From the NCBI RefSeq assembly GCF_006517255.1, contig NZ_CP041185.1, positions 4,588,001-4,652,000 on the forward strand: 64,000 bases of DNA. Direction: 5' to 3'. The stretch is from Janthinobacterium tructae. GTDB lineage: Bacteria; Pseudomonadota; Gammaproteobacteria; Burkholderiales; Burkholderiaceae_D. The position numbers were made by a program, and so were the translations under genes. The notes beneath the pieces were generated by a model. That model saw only the letters and a list, made by a program, of their open reading frames with translations. It was not told the DNA's origin and did no database searches. Positions 19,061-29,060 of this stretch are shown here, one piece after another (position 1 is the first letter of the stretch; each line of letters begins with the position of its first letter).

Positions 19061-21166
19061 ATGGCCCGCAAGACCCCCATTGAGCGCTACCGCAATATCG
19101 GTATCTCCGCTCACATCGATGCAGGTAAGACGACCACCACCGAGCGCGTTCTGTTCTACACGGGCGTGAACCACAAGCTGGGCGAAGTCCATGATGGCGC
19201 TGCTACCACCGACTGGATGGCGCAAGAGCAAGAGCGCGGCATCACGATTACCTCGGCTGCTGTTACGTGCTTCTGGAAGGGCATGGCAAACAACTTCCCT
19301 CCGCATCACATCAACATCATCGACACCCCAGGTCACGTTGACTTCACCATTGAAGTAGAACGTTCGATGCGCGTGTTGGATGGCGCCTGCATGGTTTACT
19401 GTGCAGTCGGCGGCGTGCAGCCACAATCGGAAACGGTTTGGCGCCAGGCTAACAAGTACAAAGTGCCACGTCTGGCCTTCGTGAACAAGATGGACCGTAC
19501 CGGCGCCAACTTCTTCAAGGTCTACGATCAGATGCGTTCGCGCCTGAAGGCCAACCCAGTGCCTATCCAGATGCCTATCGGCGCTGAAGACCTCTTTACC
19601 GGTGTTATCGATCTGGTCAAGATGAAAGCGGTTATCTGGGATGACGCTTCGCAAGGCATGAAGTTTGAATACGGCGACATTCCAGCGAATCTGGCTGCTG
19701 AAGCTGCCAAGTGGCGCGAAAACATGGTTGAGGCCGCTGCTGAAGCGTCCGAAGAACTGATGAACAAGTACCTGGAAGAAGGCGACCTGTCGGAAGCCGA
19801 GATCAAGGCTGCTCTGCGTCAGCGTACCATCGCCAGCGAAATCGTTCCAATGCTGTGCGGTACCGCCTTTAAAAACAAGGGCGTACAAGCCATGTTGGAC
19901 GCGGTGATCGAGTATCTGCCATCGCCAATCGACATTCCACCTGTCCCAGGTCTGGACGAGGACGAGCAGCCAGTTGAGCGCGCAGCCGACGACAATGAGA
20001 AATTCTCGGCATTGGCGTTCAAGATCGCAACCGATCCGTTCGTCGGTCAGCTGTGCTTCATCCGCTGCTATTCGGGCACGTTGAATTCGGGCGATTCGGT
20101 CCTGAACTCCGTGAAGCAGAAGCGTGAGCGTATTGGCCGTATCGTTCAGATGCAAGCCAATGAGCGCGAAGAAATCAAGGAAATGCGCGCTGGCGACATC
20201 GCTGCCGTCGTGGGTCTGAAAGACACCACCACTGGCGATACGCTTTGCGACGAAAAGGCAAGCGTCGTTCTGGAGCGCATGGTCTTCCCTGAGCCGGTGA
20301 TTTCGCAGGCAGTCGAGCCAAAAACCAAGGCCGACCAGGAAAAAATGGGCCTGGCGCTGAACCGTCTGGCAGCAGAAGATCCATCGTTCCGCGTGCGTAC
20401 CGATGAAGAATCGGGCCAGACCATCATCGCCGGTATGGGCGAGTTGCATCTGGACATCATCGTTGACCGCATGAAGCGCGAATTCAACGTTGAAGCGACC
20501 GTCGGCAAGCCACAAGTGGCTTACCGCGAAACGATCCGTAAAGTGTGCGAAGAGTCGGAAGGCAAATTCGTCAAGCAATCGGGTGGTCGTGGTCAATACG
20601 GTCACGTGGTTCTGAAGATCGAACCGCAAGAACCGGGCAAGGGCTTCGAATTCGTTGACGCGATCAAGGGCGGTACCGTTCCTCGCGAATACATCCCTGC
20701 AGTTGAAAAAGGTGTGCGCGATACGCTGACTTCGGGCGTGATGGCTGGTTATCCAGTTGTTGACGTTAAAGTCACGCTGTTCTTCGGTTCGTACCATGAT
20801 GTTGACTCGAACGAAAATGCATTCCGCATGGCCGCTTCGATGGCATTCAAAGATGGCTGCCGCAAAGCATCGCCCGTCATCCTGGAGCCGATGATGGCCG
20901 TGGAAGTGGAAACGCCGGAAGACTACGCCGGTACCGTGATGGGCGATCTGTCGTCGCGTCGCGGTATGGTGCAAGGCATGGATGAAATTGCTGGTGGTGG
21001 CGGCAAGATCATCAAGGCCGAAGTGCCTCTGTCGGAAATGTTCGGTTACGCCACATCGTTGCGTTCGTCGACCCAGGGTCGTGCGACTTACACGATGGAA
21101 TTCAAGCACTATGCTGAAGCACCTAAGCATGTGACTGAAGCGATCGTAAGCTCGAAAGCTAAGTAA
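19061..21166 (+). CDS. fusA: Elongation factor G
   Basis: The 701-residue GTPase drives ribosomal translocation. G1 is [13 protein letters not shown]3 is DTPGHVDFT and G4 is NKMDRTGA; domains II-V follow, with the conserved domain IV segment [11 protein letters not shown]. The start at 19061 ([15 protein letters not shown]) is the family start and follows an AGGA sequence; the frame extends upstream to 18992 without conservation. A GC-rich imperfect hairpin lies at 21176-21205 in the gap before tuf. Confidence 0.99.
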   Translation: MARKTPIERYRNIGISAHIDAGKTTTTERVLFYTGVNHKLGEVHDGAATTDWMAQEQERGITITSAAVTCFWKGMANNFPPHHINIIDTPGHVDFTIEVERSMRVLDGACMVYCAVGGVQPQSETVWRQANKYKVPRLAFVNKMDRTGANFFKVYDQMRSRLKANPVPIQMPIGAEDLFTGVIDLVKMKAVIWDDASQGMKFEYGDIPANLAAEAAKWRENMVEAAAEASEELMNKYLEEGDLSEAEIKAALRQRTIASEIVPMLCGTAFKNKGVQAMLDAVIEYLPSPIDIPPVPGLDEDEQPVERAADDNEKFSALAFKIATDPFVGQLCFIRCYSGTLNSGDSVLNSVKQKRERIGRIVQMQANEREEIKEMRAGDIAAVVGLKDTTTGDTLCDEKASVVLERMVFPEPVISQAVEPKTKADQEKMGLALNRLAAEDPSFRVRTDEESGQTIIAGMGELHLDIIVDRMKREFNVEATVGKPQVAYRETIRKVCEESEGKFVKQSGGRGQYGHVVLKIEPQEPGKGFEFVDAIKGGTVPREYIPAVEKGVRDTLTSGVMAGYPVVDVKVTLFFGSYHDVDSNENAFRMAASMAFKDGCRKASPVILEPMMAVEVETPEDYAGTVMGDLSSRRGMVQGMDEIAGGGGKIIKAEVPLSEMFGYATSLRSSTQGRATYTMEFKHYAEAPKHVTEAIVSSKAK

Positions 21167-21238
21167 TAGAAGTTCCGGGCCGGCTTTCACGAGAATGCCG
21201 GTCCCTACATTTAAATCATTGTTCTAAGGAAGAATAAA

Positions 21239-22429
21239 ATGGCAAAAGGTAAATTCGAACGGACCAAGCCGCACGTCAACGTCGGCACCATCGGCCACGT
21301 CGACCACGGTAAAACCACGCTGACCGCTGCAATCGCAACGGTTCTGTCGAAGAAATTCGGCGGCGAAGCTAAAGCATACGACCAGATCGATGCAGCACCG
21401 GAAGAAAAAGCGCGCGGTATCACGATTAACACCGCCCACGTCGAGTACGAAACGGCATCGCGTCACTACGCGCACGTTGACTGCCCAGGCCACGCCGATT
21501 ACATCAAAAACATGATTACCGGTGCCGCGCAGATGGACGGCGCGATCCTGGTATGCTCCGCAGCTGACGGCCCAATGCCACAGACCCGCGAACACATCCT
21601 GCTGGCCCGCCAAGTTGGCGTTCCATACATCATCGTGTTCCTGAACAAGTGCGACCTGGTCGACGACGCAGAGCTGCTGGAACTGGTTGAAATGGAAGTG
21701 CGCGAGCTGTTGTCGAAGTATGAGTTCCCTGGCGACGACGTGCCTATCATCAAAGGTTCGGCACGTATGGCGCTGGAAGGCAAAGAAGGCGAAATGGGCG
21801 TAGATGCAGTGTTGCGTCTGGCCGATGCCCTCGATTCCTACATCCCAACGCCAGAGCGCGCTGTTGACGGTGCTTTCCTGATGCCAGTGGAAGACGTGTT
21901 CTCGATCTCGGGTCGCGGTACCGTGGTCACCGGTCGTATCGAGCGCGGCATTGTCAAAGTCGGCGAAGAGATCGAAATCGTTGGTATTATCGATACCGTC
22001 AAAACGACTTGCACCGGCGTGGAAATGTTCCGCAAACTGCTGGATCAAGGTCAAGCAGGCGACAACGTTGGTCTGCTGCTGCGCGGCACCAAGCGTGAAG
22101 ACGTGCAACGTGGTCAAGTTCTGGCCAAGCCAGGTTCGATCAAGCCGCATGCGCACTTCACCGGCGAGATCTATGTTCTGTCGAAAGACGAAGGCGGCCG
22201 TCATACGCCATTCTTCAACAACTATCGTCCACAGTTCTACTTCCGCACGACGGACGTGACTGGTTCGATCGAGTTGCCAGCAGATAAAGAAATGGTTATG
22301 CCAGGCGATAACGTGTCGATCACCGTCAAGCTGATCAACCCGATCGCGATGGAAGAAGGCCTGCGCTTCGCTATCCGTGAAGGCGGTCGTACCGTCGGCG
22401 CTGGTGTTGTTGCAAAAATCCTGGCTTAA
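21239..22429 (+). CDS. tuf: Elongation factor Tu
   Basis: The 396-residue GTPase delivers aminoacyl-tRNA. It begins [19 protein letters not shown] and shows G1 GHVDHGKT, G3 DCPGHADY and G4 NKCDLVDD. The usual betaproteobacterial genome has two nearly identical tuf genes; only this one, in the str position, is in the window. It is followed by a terminator-like hairpin and then rpsJ. Confidence 0.99.
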   Translation: MAKGKFERTKPHVNVGTIGHVDHGKTTLTAAIATVLSKKFGGEAKAYDQIDAAPEEKARGITINTAHVEYETASRHYAHVDCPGHADYIKNMITGAAQMDGAILVCSAADGPMPQTREHILLARQVGVPYIIVFLNKCDLVDDAELLELVEMEVRELLSKYEFPGDDVPIIKGSARMALEGKEGEMGVDAVLRLADALDSYIPTPERAVDGAFLMPVEDVFSISGRGTVVTGRIERGIVKVGEEIEIVGIIDTVKTTCTGVEMFRKLLDQGQAGDNVGLLLRGTKREDVQRGQVLAKPGSIKPHAHFTGEIYVLSKDEGGRHTPFFNNYRPQFYFRTTDVTGSIELPADKEMVMPGDNVSITVKLINPIAMEEGLRFAIREGGRTVGAGVVAKILA

Positions 22430-22445
22430 TTCTTAAGCCTGCATA

Positions 22446-22484
22446 AAAGAAGACGCGTCGTCGCCCGGCGCCCTTCTTTTTATT
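22446..22484 (+). terminator. Terminator-like hairpin after tuf
   Basis: AAAGAAG at 22446-22452 pairs with CTTCTTT near 22473-22479, and the right arm runs into CTTCTTTTTATT. The loop is long and GC-rich. It could end the str transcript or attenuate read-through into rpsJ. Confidence 0.55.
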
Positions 22485-22512
22485 CAACTGCCGGGGTTGG
22501 CAAGCATTTTGG

Positions 22513-22521
22513 TGCTATCAT
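22513..22521 (+). promoter_or_regulatory. Extended -10 promoter candidate for rpsJ
   Basis: TG-C-TATCAT at 22513-22521 is an extended -10 element 88 bp before the rpsJ ATG. The best upstream hexamer (TTGGCA at 22497) is only 13 bp away, too close for a standard -35. It lies after the tuf terminator, which makes an independent rpsJ start plausible. Confidence 0.4.
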
Positions 22522-22608
22522 GTCGACCCTGACGGTTGTTGCGTCAGAAATTCCCGTATGACCTCATTGCCGTGCAGATCGCGCGGTTCGTTCTTTTAAG
22601 GAAATATC

Positions 22609-22926
22609 ATGTCGGCACCAAACCAAAAAATCCGTATCCGCCTGAAGGCTTTCGATTACAAACTGATCGACCAGTCCGCTCTGGAAATCGTTGAAACCGC
22701 GAAGCGCACCGGCGCTGTCGTCAAAGGCCCAGTACCACTGCCTACCCGTATTCAACGTTTCGATGTGCTGCGTTCCCCGCACGTCAACAAAACTTCGCGC
22801 GATCAGTTCGAGATCCGTACGCACCAACGCCTGATGGACATCGTTGACCCAACGGACAAAACCGTTGACGCGCTGATGAAGCTGGACCTGCCAGCTGGTG
22901 TTGATGTTGAAATCAAACTGCAATAA
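22609..22926 (+). CDS. rpsJ: 30S ribosomal protein S10
   Basis: The 105-residue protein matches S10/NusE ([48 protein letters not shown]). Besides its ribosomal place, S10 joins NusB in antitermination complexes. A strong AAGGAAAT precedes the ATG. Normally it is the first gene of the S10 operon followed within about 100 bp by rplC; here rplC is 9.4 kb away, so rpsJ stands as a tuf-linked or single unit. Confidence 0.99.
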   Translation: MSAPNQKIRIRLKAFDYKLIDQSALEIVETAKRTGAVVKGPVPLPTRIQRFDVLRSPHVNKTSRDQFEIRTHQRLMDIVDPTDKTVDALMKLDLPAGVDVEIKLQ

Positions 22927-22979
22927 GAGTTTCAAGGGCAGCTGACAATACCGTAGCACCAGGTAGTGACAGCTGTTCC

Positions 22980-23050
22980 AGGCCGGCGGGGTGTCCCGCT
23001 GCCTGATGATGGGGCCGGGCCTGCTCACAATCGTGAGTGCGCCCGGCCCC
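22980..23050 (+). terminator. Pair of strong hairpins after rpsJ
   Basis: The first hairpin is AGGC-GCGGG against CCCGC-GCCT at 22980-23004. The second is a near-perfect 40-nt inverted repeat in which GGGGCCGGGC (23011-23020) pairs with GCCCGGCCCC (23041-23050), with an inner CTCAC/GTGAG stem. Neither has a T-tract, so Rho-independent termination is not assured. They mark the point where the S10 operon is interrupted. Confidence 0.55.
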
Positions 23051-23362
23051 ATTGCTATTGGCCTGCAGTATTGTGTTTACGCCGTACATCTTTCACTCTC
23101 CCTGTCTCTTTCTCCGCTTTACTTTCTTTTTCTATCGTTATGCAAACGGACGGACCAGGCCGGCACAGGCCAAATTAATACCGGAAAACAACAAGTTGGC
23201 GAATAAAGTTGTATAAGAACAACAATTGTTAAATTTTCTCTTCCTTGCTGGGCCTCAATGTGAGAAATTTGTAATATACGCCGAGATTGTGTGACTTTTT
23301 TACAAAAATAGTCAATGAGACGTATCGATTTATAAAACGAAAACAATATTTGAGGAGTAGTT
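23051..23362 (+). other. AT-rich leader region of the TonB-dependent receptor gene
   Basis: These 312 bp are clearly AT-richer than the surroundings and carry no ORF or RNA gene that I can support. No good sigma-70 pair or Fur box was found; TATAAG at 23212 and TAATAT at 23272 are possible -10 hexamers without matching -35 sites. Confidence 0.45.
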
Positions 23363-26176
23363 TTGAAAGTTCCGGTAATTAACAATACACCACGGTTGAA
23401 GAAAAGTACGCTTGCAATTGCATTGACATTGGCCTTCTCTCAATACGCCACGGCACAAACAGCTGCCGAGCCTGTAGAAAAACTGCAGCGCGTCGAAGTC
23501 ACCGGTAGTAGCATCAAGCGTACCGAAGCTGAAACAGCTGGCGCGCTGCAGGTTCTGACCCGCGACGACATCGAGCGCACCGGCCAGACCACGGCGCTGG
23601 GCATCCTGAATTCCTCCGCCGCCATCAGCACCTCGATCGACTCGGCAAGCTCCAGCTCCGGCAGCTTTGCTACGGGCTCCTCGGGCGTGGGCATGCGTGG
23701 CCTGGGCAAGGTCGCCACCCTGGTGCTGGTTAACGGCCGCCGCATTGCACAATACGGCCTGGCCGATGGTGCACAGCAAAACTTTACCAACCTGGATGCG
23801 ATCCCGGCTGCCGCCATCGAGCGCATCGAGATCCTGAAGGACGGCGCTTCGGCAATCTACGGTTCCGACGCCATCGCCGGCGTGATCAACATCATCTTGC
23901 TGAAGAACTTTGAAGGCGCCAAAATCACTGGCAACTACAAGGAAACCGACGGTTTCAAAGATCAGCGTAGCCGCAGCGTTTCCGGCATCGTCGGTTACGG
24001 TGATGTCGACAAGGATGGTTTCAACACCTACCTGACGTACGAAGCCTACAAAAACGACGGCTACACCGTCGACGATCTGCGCAGCCACTATCCTGACTGG
24101 CACCGCCAGACCCCGACCCGTTCGACCTGGGACGCGAAGAACTCGTATTCGCCAACCGGCAACTACTTCCTGGATAGCAACAATATCGTTGCCGCGCCAG
24201 GCTGCCCGGCTGACATGATCGATGCCAAGGACAAGCTGTGCAAGATGGACCTGTTGCCGTACAGCGGCCTGGCAACCAAAGCCAAGCGTTATGCGCTGGC
24301 CAGCAACACGCATTTTAAAATTGGCAAGTCTATCGACGCCAATTTCGAGATCACCAATGCCGGCGCCAGCAACGATTACATCGTCGCGCCATTCGCCCTG
24401 AGCAGCACTTCGTCGCCGAGCACCTGGTATAACGCGATGGACGGCAAGATGGTCGGTCCGTTCTACTATCCAAAATTGCCAGTTGGCCACGCCAACAACC
24501 CTTACGGCAAACCGGTGGAATACCGTGCCCGTCTGATGGACACCGGCAACGGCTTCAATTTCAACCGTACCGAATCCGACCAGACGCGCGTCATGCTGAG
24601 CCTGAATGGCGACATCGGCAATTTCGACTGGAAATCCGCAGCCGGCTACATGACGTCGAATGCCACCAAGGCCACCCGTGCAGCCAGCGCCGCTGGCTAC
24701 ACCAACGCCATCGTCAACGGCACCTACAAGTTCGGCCAGCAAAACGATACCGCGCTGCTGGAGTCGATGTTCCCTGTGCGTACCACCAAGGGCGAGTCGA
24801 AGATCACCTTCATCGACGCGACCGTGTCCGGTGAAGTGGCGCAATTGCCAGCCGGTCCTTTGAACGTGGCGTTCGGTACCGACATCCGCCGCGAAAAGTA
24901 TGAAATGACCAGCTCGGACAACGTCCTGCGTGGTGACCTGGTCGGCATCGCCGGCCTGCAAGTCAAAGACACCATGGATCACTACGCGCTGTTCGCTGAA
25001 GCGACCATTCCGGTGGTCAAGCGTGTGGAAGTGAGCGCCGCAGTACGTGCCGACAAGTCCACCAACAGCGACGTGCACTTTTCGCCGAAACTGGGCTTGC
25101 GCGTCAACGCGACCGACACCCTGTTGCTGCGTGCCACCGCTGCTGGCGGCTTCCGCGCGCCTAACATCGTTGAAACCGGTAACGGTCTGGGCCGCAGCTC
25201 GTTTGCTACCGATGTCAGCGATCCACGCCGCTGCGCAACCGCCAGTGCCTTGAACAAGCTGGTGCAAGGCAATCCAGCCGTCACCCCCGCCGACAAAGCG
25301 CAGGGCAACACCTTCCAGAACAGTGATTGCAAAGGCGGCGTTCCTAGCTTCGTGTCGGCGAACAAGGACCTGAAACCGGAAACCTCGCGTTCGATCACCG
25401 CCGGTTTCGTTTTTGAACCGGTCAAGAACTGGACCGTGGCACTGGACTACTACCATATCGAACGCAAGGACGAAATCGGTACCCGTGCCGTGGCCGACAT
25501 TCTGCGCGGCGAAGCTGCTCTGCCAGCCGGACAGCTGGTGCGTGTCGACAACTCGGCTTCGGATGCGCAATTCCTGGCACTGGTGAAAAAGTACGCACCA
25601 GGCAATACGACCAACTTCGGCGGCGTTGGCGTGATCGGCCTGTTGTACAACCCATACGTCAACAGCGGCAAGACCCGTGCTTCGGGCTTCGACTTTGATG
25701 CGGGTGGCCGTTTCAACACCAGTATCGGCCAGGTTCGCCTGAAACTGGAAGGTAGCTACCTGTGGAAATACCAGGAGTTCAGCGTGACCGACAATGCTTA
25801 TGCTGACAACCTGGCTGGCAACTGGGCCCTGCGTTCGCGTCTGAACACCAAGCTGCGCGCCAGCCTGAAGGCCGGTTCGTTCGATCACGGCATGACCCTC
25901 AACTATGCCAGCGGCTATAGCAACAACGACGATACGTCGCCGACCTTCTGCGCCACGAATAAAGTTTCTGCCGAGAACATGGCAGCATGCTCGCGCGTCG
26001 GCAGCAACACGACGGTCGACTACAACCTGTCGTACAACGGCATCAAGAACACGCGTCTGAGCCTGTACGTGGATAACATGTTCGACAAGGCAGCGCCAAT
26101 TCAATGGCGTTCCGGCTATGCTGATACGTTCCAGATGCGTCGTATCGGTGTGACCGCCAGCTACACTTTCTTCTGA
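23363..26176 (+). CDS. TonB-dependent outer-membrane receptor
   Basis: The 937-residue protein has a signal peptide (about 14-31, ending YATAQ), a TonB box-like segment (KLQRVEVTGSSIKR), a plug domain with LVLVNGRRIAQYG and IERIEILKDGASAIYGSDAIAGVINII, and a long beta-barrel ending in the aromatic strand IGVTASYTFF, as expected for BAM recognition. The start is TTG at 23363, set by an excellent GAGGAG sequence 5 bp upstream; no nearby ATG fits. The VTGSxIKR type is common in receptors for carbohydrates, peptides or siderophores, so the ligand is unknown. No partner TonB/ExbBD or transporter gene adjoins it. It lies in the segment that separates rpsJ from rplC. Confidence 0.93.
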   Translation: MKVPVINNTPRLKKSTLAIALTLAFSQYATAQTAAEPVEKLQRVEVTGSSIKRTEAETAGALQVLTRDDIERTGQTTALGILNSSAAISTSIDSASSSSGSFATGSSGVGMRGLGKVATLVLVNGRRIAQYGLADGAQQNFTNLDAIPAAAIERIEILKDGASAIYGSDAIAGVINIILLKNFEGAKITGNYKETDGFKDQRSRSVSGIVGYGDVDKDGFNTYLTYEAYKNDGYTVDDLRSHYPDWHRQTPTRSTWDAKNSYSPTGNYFLDSNNIVAAPGCPADMIDAKDKLCKMDLLPYSGLATKAKRYALASNTHFKIGKSIDANFEITNAGASNDYIVAPFALSSTSSPSTWYNAMDGKMVGPFYYPKLPVGHANNPYGKPVEYRARLMDTGNGFNFNRTESDQTRVMLSLNGDIGNFDWKSAAGYMTSNATKATRAASAAGYTNAIVNGTYKFGQQNDTALLESMFPVRTTKGESKITFIDATVSGEVAQLPAGPLNVAFGTDIRREKYEMTSSDNVLRGDLVGIAGLQVKDTMDHYALFAEATIPVVKRVEVSAAVRADKSTNSDVHFSPKLGLRVNATDTLLLRATAAGGFRAPNIVETGNGLGRSSFATDVSDPRRCATASALNKLVQGNPAVTPADKAQGNTFQNSDCKGGVPSFVSANKDLKPETSRSITAGFVFEPVKNWTVALDYYHIERKDEIGTRAVADILRGEAALPAGQLVRVDNSASDAQFLALVKKYAPGNTTNFGGVGVIGLLYNPYVNSGKTRASGFDFDAGGRFNTSIGQVRLKLEGSYLWKYQEFSVTDNAYADNLAGNWALRSRLNTKLRASLKAGSFDHGMTLNYASGYSNNDDTSPTFCATNKVSAENMAACSRVGSNTTVDYNLSYNGIKNTRLSLYVDNMFDKAAPIQWRSGYADTFQMRRIGVTASYTFF

Positions 26177-26198
26177 TCGTCGTCAGCTGACAAGCTTT

Positions 26199-26220
26199 CG
26201 CCCGGCATCATTGCCGGGCG
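26199..26220 (+). repeat. Perfect inverted repeat after the TonB-dependent receptor gene
   Basis: CGCCCGGCA (26199-26207) pairs with TGCCGGGCG (26212-26220) over a TCAT loop. The stem resembles the CCGGGCA hairpin in the rpsL leader. It precedes the true terminator by 10 bp and may support termination or mRNA stability. Confidence 0.6.
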
Positions 26221-26229
26221 CAGCAAAGA

Positions 26230-26255
26230 CCAGGCCTCGTGCCTGGTTTTTTTTT
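26230..26255 (+). terminator. Rho-independent terminator of the TonB-dependent receptor gene, with an IS inserted in its T-tract
   Basis: CCAGGC (26230-26235), loop CTCGT, GCCTGG (26241-26246), then nine T residues. The insertion element begins right after the T-tract, and TTTTTTTG is found again at its other end (27319-27326). Confidence 0.9.
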
Positions 26256-26256
26256 G

Positions 26257-27318
26257 GGGCTATGTCACCGTCAGATGTGGAAATGCTCCCAGGGTTGCTT
26301 TCAATAACGTTTCTGGTGAACGGATGCGCCCGGCGTCGAGTATCCAGCGCCATCCCAGGTAGTTCGGCAGGTAACGCGTCGCCACGCCGTGAAAGGGCCG
26401 TAGCCACTCCCGCAGGCGGCGATGATACGCATTGACGTTCTGCACATGGGCCGCGCCCCGCACGCGGATGCCGGCGCGCAAGTTGACGGCCTGGTGGCTG
26501 ATACCCGCCTCCCTGGCGAAGGCCCGGTAGGCGGCATGGCCATCGGTCACCAGCAAAACATCCTTGTCGATGACGGGCAACAAACAATGGTGCAACTGCG
26601 CCTTCGTCAGCGCCCCTTTGCCCGTGACAAAATCGAGGGTTTGTCCCGTGCGGTCGCGCGCCACCAGGATACAGACCTGTTCATTGGAAATGCCGCGTTG
26701 GCGGGCATGGCCGCCCCGGCGGCGGGCTCGGCGCGTCATTTGTCTGGCTCCCTTTTCCGATTCCGGCAGATATAACTCGTCGGCCTCGGCGATGCCATGC
26801 AGGCCATGCGGCCGGTCCGTCTTGGCGACCGTTAAAAAACGGTGGCGCCAGCGAAAGGTGGTATTGCGGTGCACACCCAGCTGCTGAGCGGCCTGGCGCA
26901 CCGAGGCGGAGTCGAGCAGACAATCGGCATACGCGAGCCATAGCGCCTTGTGGCGCAAGCGGGCCAGCGGCGTGCCCGTCAAGGCATTGAAGGTACGCCC
27001 GCACGGCACGCAACGGTAGCGTTGCAAGCCGTGTGCATGGCCATGCCGGTGCAGCTGAGGCGAGTGGCAGGCGGGACAGGCCAATCGCCGCTGCGCCACA
27101 CTTTCCAGCAGAGCGACAGTCGCGTCGTGTGGGGCATTGCCACGCAGCAGGGCCATTCCAGCCTGCCGCTGGCGTCGGTTCAACTGCGCAAATTGCGCGA
27201 TAAAGCTGATCCATTCGGCTGCCTGCATGATCTGCTCCTTGTCAGGTGAGTATGCAGAGTCAGACAGCACTGTCAAAGGAAGATTCCAGCATTTACCCTA
27301 CTTACCGATGACAGAGCC
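26257..27318 (-). mobile_element. IS1595-family insertion sequence, complete
   Basis: The element is about 1062 bp and holds one intact transposase gene. The left end reads GGGCTATGTCACCG and the right end, reverse-complemented, reads GGCTCTGTCATCG, an imperfect terminal inverted repeat. TTTTTTTG occurs at 26249-26256 and again at 27319-27326, matching the 8-bp target duplication of this family. One extra G at the left end means the border could shift by one base. Intact ends, frame and duplications imply a recent insertion. Confidence 0.82.
26260..27228 (-). CDS. IS1595-family (ISXO2-like) transposase
   Basis: The 322-residue transposase has an N-terminal zinc ribbon (CPACHSPQLHRHG followed by YRCVPCGRTF), a helix-turn-helix (SVRQAAQQLGVHRNTTFRWRHRF) and the ISXO2-like DDE-type domain with acidic residues in IAEADELYLPES and LLVTDGHAAY and a C-terminal NVNAYHRRLREWLRPFHGV motif. 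The ATG at 27228 follows AAGGAGC; the frame extends to 27276 but without a ribosome site. No frameshift is seen, so it should be active. Confidence 0.92.
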   Translation of the reverse strand: MQAAEWISFIAQFAQLNRRQRQAGMALLRGNAPHDATVALLESVAQRRLACPACHSPQLHRHGHAHGLQRYRCVPCGRTFNALTGTPLARLRHKALWLAYADCLLDSASVRQAAQQLGVHRNTTFRWRHRFLTVAKTDRPHGLHGIAEADELYLPESEKGARQMTRRARRRGGHARQRGISNEQVCILVARDRTGQTLDFVTGKGALTKAQLHHCLLPVIDKDVLLVTDGHAAYRAFAREAGISHQAVNLRAGIRVRGAAHVQNVNAYHRRLREWLRPFHGVATRYLPNYLGWRWILDAGRIRSPETLLKATLGAFPHLTVT

Positions 27319-27391
27319 TTTTTTTGCCCTGCCATCGATGCATGGGGGGATATCGCTTTACAGTGCTGAGGCTGGACGATAAAGTTGCCGC

Positions 27392-28237
27392 ATGCTCAAT
27401 GCCCTCGATACCCACCTGTTAAATGCGACGCCACGTCTGCGCTTGCGCGGCTGGCCGCGCTTCCTGACCGAATTCCTGTATTTCGGCATCAAGGAGGCGA
27501 GGTCGTGCCTGTTCGTGGGGCTGTTTTTTGCTGCCGTGTTCCTGGTGCCGCGCGCGGGCCTGTTCGGCCTGCCGCGCTATGACGTGCTGCTGCTGGTAGC
27601 GCTGGCGATCCAGGGCGCAATGGTGTGGAGCGGGCTGGAAACGTGGGATGAGTTGAAAGCCATCTGCCTGTTTCATGCGGTCGGCTTCGCGCTGGAAGTG
27701 TTCAAGGTATCGGGGACGATCCAGTCATGGAGCTATCCCGACTTCGCCTACAGCAAGGTGTTCGGCGTCCCCCTGTTTTCCGGCTTCATGTATGCGGCCG
27801 TCGGCAGTTACATCATCCAGACCTGGCGCCTGCTCGACATGCGGATCCGCCACCATCCGCCGTACTGGATGGCGGTGCTGATCGCGCTGCTCATCTACGC
27901 CAACTTCTTCACCCATCACTACATCGGCGACTACCGCTGGTATCTTGCCGCCTGCGCGCTGGGCTTGTACGCGCGCACCAGCGTGGTGTTCCGTCCGCTC
28001 GACCGCGACCGCAGCATGCCCTTGCTGCTCGGTTTCGTGCTGGTCGGCTTCTTTATCTGGCTGGCCGAAAACATCAGCACCTTCTGGGGCGTGTGGCGTT
28101 ATCCGAACCAGCTTGGCGCCTGGTCGGTGGTGCATGTCAGCAAATGGAGTTCATGGTCGCTGCTGGTGGTGATGACGTTCACCATCGTGGCCCACCTCAA
28201 GCACATCAAGGCCAGCATCCACGTCGCCCAGCCTTAG
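27392..28237 (+). CDS. DUF817 family membrane protein
   Basis: The 281-residue protein has about eight membrane helices and the conserved DUF817 segments FLTEFLYFGIKEARSC, HAVGFALEVFKV, SWSYPDFAYSKVFGVPLFSGFMYAAVGSYI and ENISTFWGVWRYPNQ. Family members are small bacterial inner-membrane proteins (YoaT-like) of unknown function. It lies 73 bp from the right end of the insertion element, so its promoter lies either in that space or inside the element. It precedes creBCD by 100 bp; a shared role with that system is only a guess. Confidence 0.88.
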   Translation: MLNALDTHLLNATPRLRLRGWPRFLTEFLYFGIKEARSCLFVGLFFAAVFLVPRAGLFGLPRYDVLLLVALAIQGAMVWSGLETWDELKAICLFHAVGFALEVFKVSGTIQSWSYPDFAYSKVFGVPLFSGFMYAAVGSYIIQTWRLLDMRIRHHPPYWMAVLIALLIYANFFTHHYIGDYRWYLAACALGLYARTSVVFRPLDRDRSMPLLLGFVLVGFFIWLAENISTFWGVWRYPNQLGAWSVVHVSKWSSWSLLVVMTFTIVAHLKHIKASIHVAQP

Positions 28238-28337
28238 GTCGGGCGGCTTTTTGCCCGCGCACGGCAAGGCGCGCGATTGACGCCGCTTGCCCGCTTCAGG
28301 GATACTCCGGACTTGTCCATTAATGTGTGCCGCCGCC

Positions 28338-29060
28338 ATGTCCAAGACTGTCCTGATCGTGGAAGATGAACAGGCGATCGCCGACAGCATCGCCTATGCC
28401 TTGCGCACGGACGGCTTTACGCCGCGCCATGTGACCTTGGGTGAGCAGGCGCTTGCCGTGCTGCGCAGTGAGGCCGCACCGCAACTGGTGGTGCTCGATA
28501 TCGGCTTGCCCGACATGAGCGGGCTGGAAGTGTGTCGTCGGCTGCGCCAGTTTTCCGAGGTGCCGGTGATCTTCCTGACGGCCCGCAGCGACGAGATCGA
28601 CCGTATCGTCGGCCTGGAAATCGGCGCCGATGATTACGTTACCAAGCCGTTCTCGCCGCGCGAACTGGTGGCGCGCATCCGCGTCATCCTGCGCCGCGCA
28701 GGCGCCGCGCCAGCGCTGCGCGAGACTGGCATGACGATCGCCGATGCCGTCACGGCGGCCGCGCCGGCGCCGGCGCGCTTCGAGTTGCGCGCGCTGGAGG
28801 CGAAAGTGCTGTTTCACGGCCAGCCGCTGGACCTGACCCGTTACGAGTACCTGCTGCTGAAAACCCTGCTCGAGCACCCGGGCCACGTGCTGTCGCGCGC
28901 GCAGCTGATGGCGCGCGTGTGGAGCGCAGCGCCCGACACGCTCGAGCGCACGGTTGATGCACACGTCAAATCGCTGCGTGCCAAGCTGCGCGCCATCGAT
29001 GCGCAGGCTGACCCCATCCACACCCACCGTGGCCTCGGCTACAGCCTGGCCGGCGCATGA
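28338..29060 (+). CDS. creB: CreB-like response regulator
   Basis: The 240-residue OmpR-family regulator has a receiver domain (D54 in VVLDIGLPD, K103-type lysine in DDYVTKPFSPRE) and a winged helix with the CreB-like stretch LTRYEYLLLKTLLEHPG and a THRGLGYSL wing. These segments match Escherichia coli CreB closely. CreBC responds to growth in minimal media and envelope or penicillin-binding protein stress and induces creD. The ATG at 28338 (MSKTVLIVEDE) is the family start. Its last four bases overlap creC. Confidence 0.92.
   Translation: MSKTVLIVEDEQAIADSIAYALRTDGFTPRHVTLGEQALAVLRSEAAPQLVVLDIGLPDMSGLEVCRRLRQFSEVPVIFLTARSDEIDRIVGLEIGADDYVTKPFSPRELVARIRVILRRAGAAPALRETGMTIADAVTAAAPAPARFELRALEAKVLFHGQPLDLTRYEYLLLKTLLEHPGHVLSRAQLMARVWSAAPDTLERTVDAHVKSLRAKLRAIDAQADPIHTHRGLGYSLAGA

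Noticed and set aside
19055..21190. 711-residue open frame antisense to fusA
   Set aside because: It mirrors the biased codons of fusA, has no known domain and no ribosome site; such antisense frames are common in GC-biased genes.
23160..23362. Fur box before the TonB-dependent receptor gene
   Set aside because: The AT-rich stretch GTTGTATAAGAACAACAATT does not match the 19-bp Fur consensus well enough to claim iron control.
23330..26104. 924-residue open frame antisense to the TonB-dependent receptor gene
   Set aside because: It covers the receptor exactly, is full of shadow-type Val/Gly/His repeats and has no recognisable domain.
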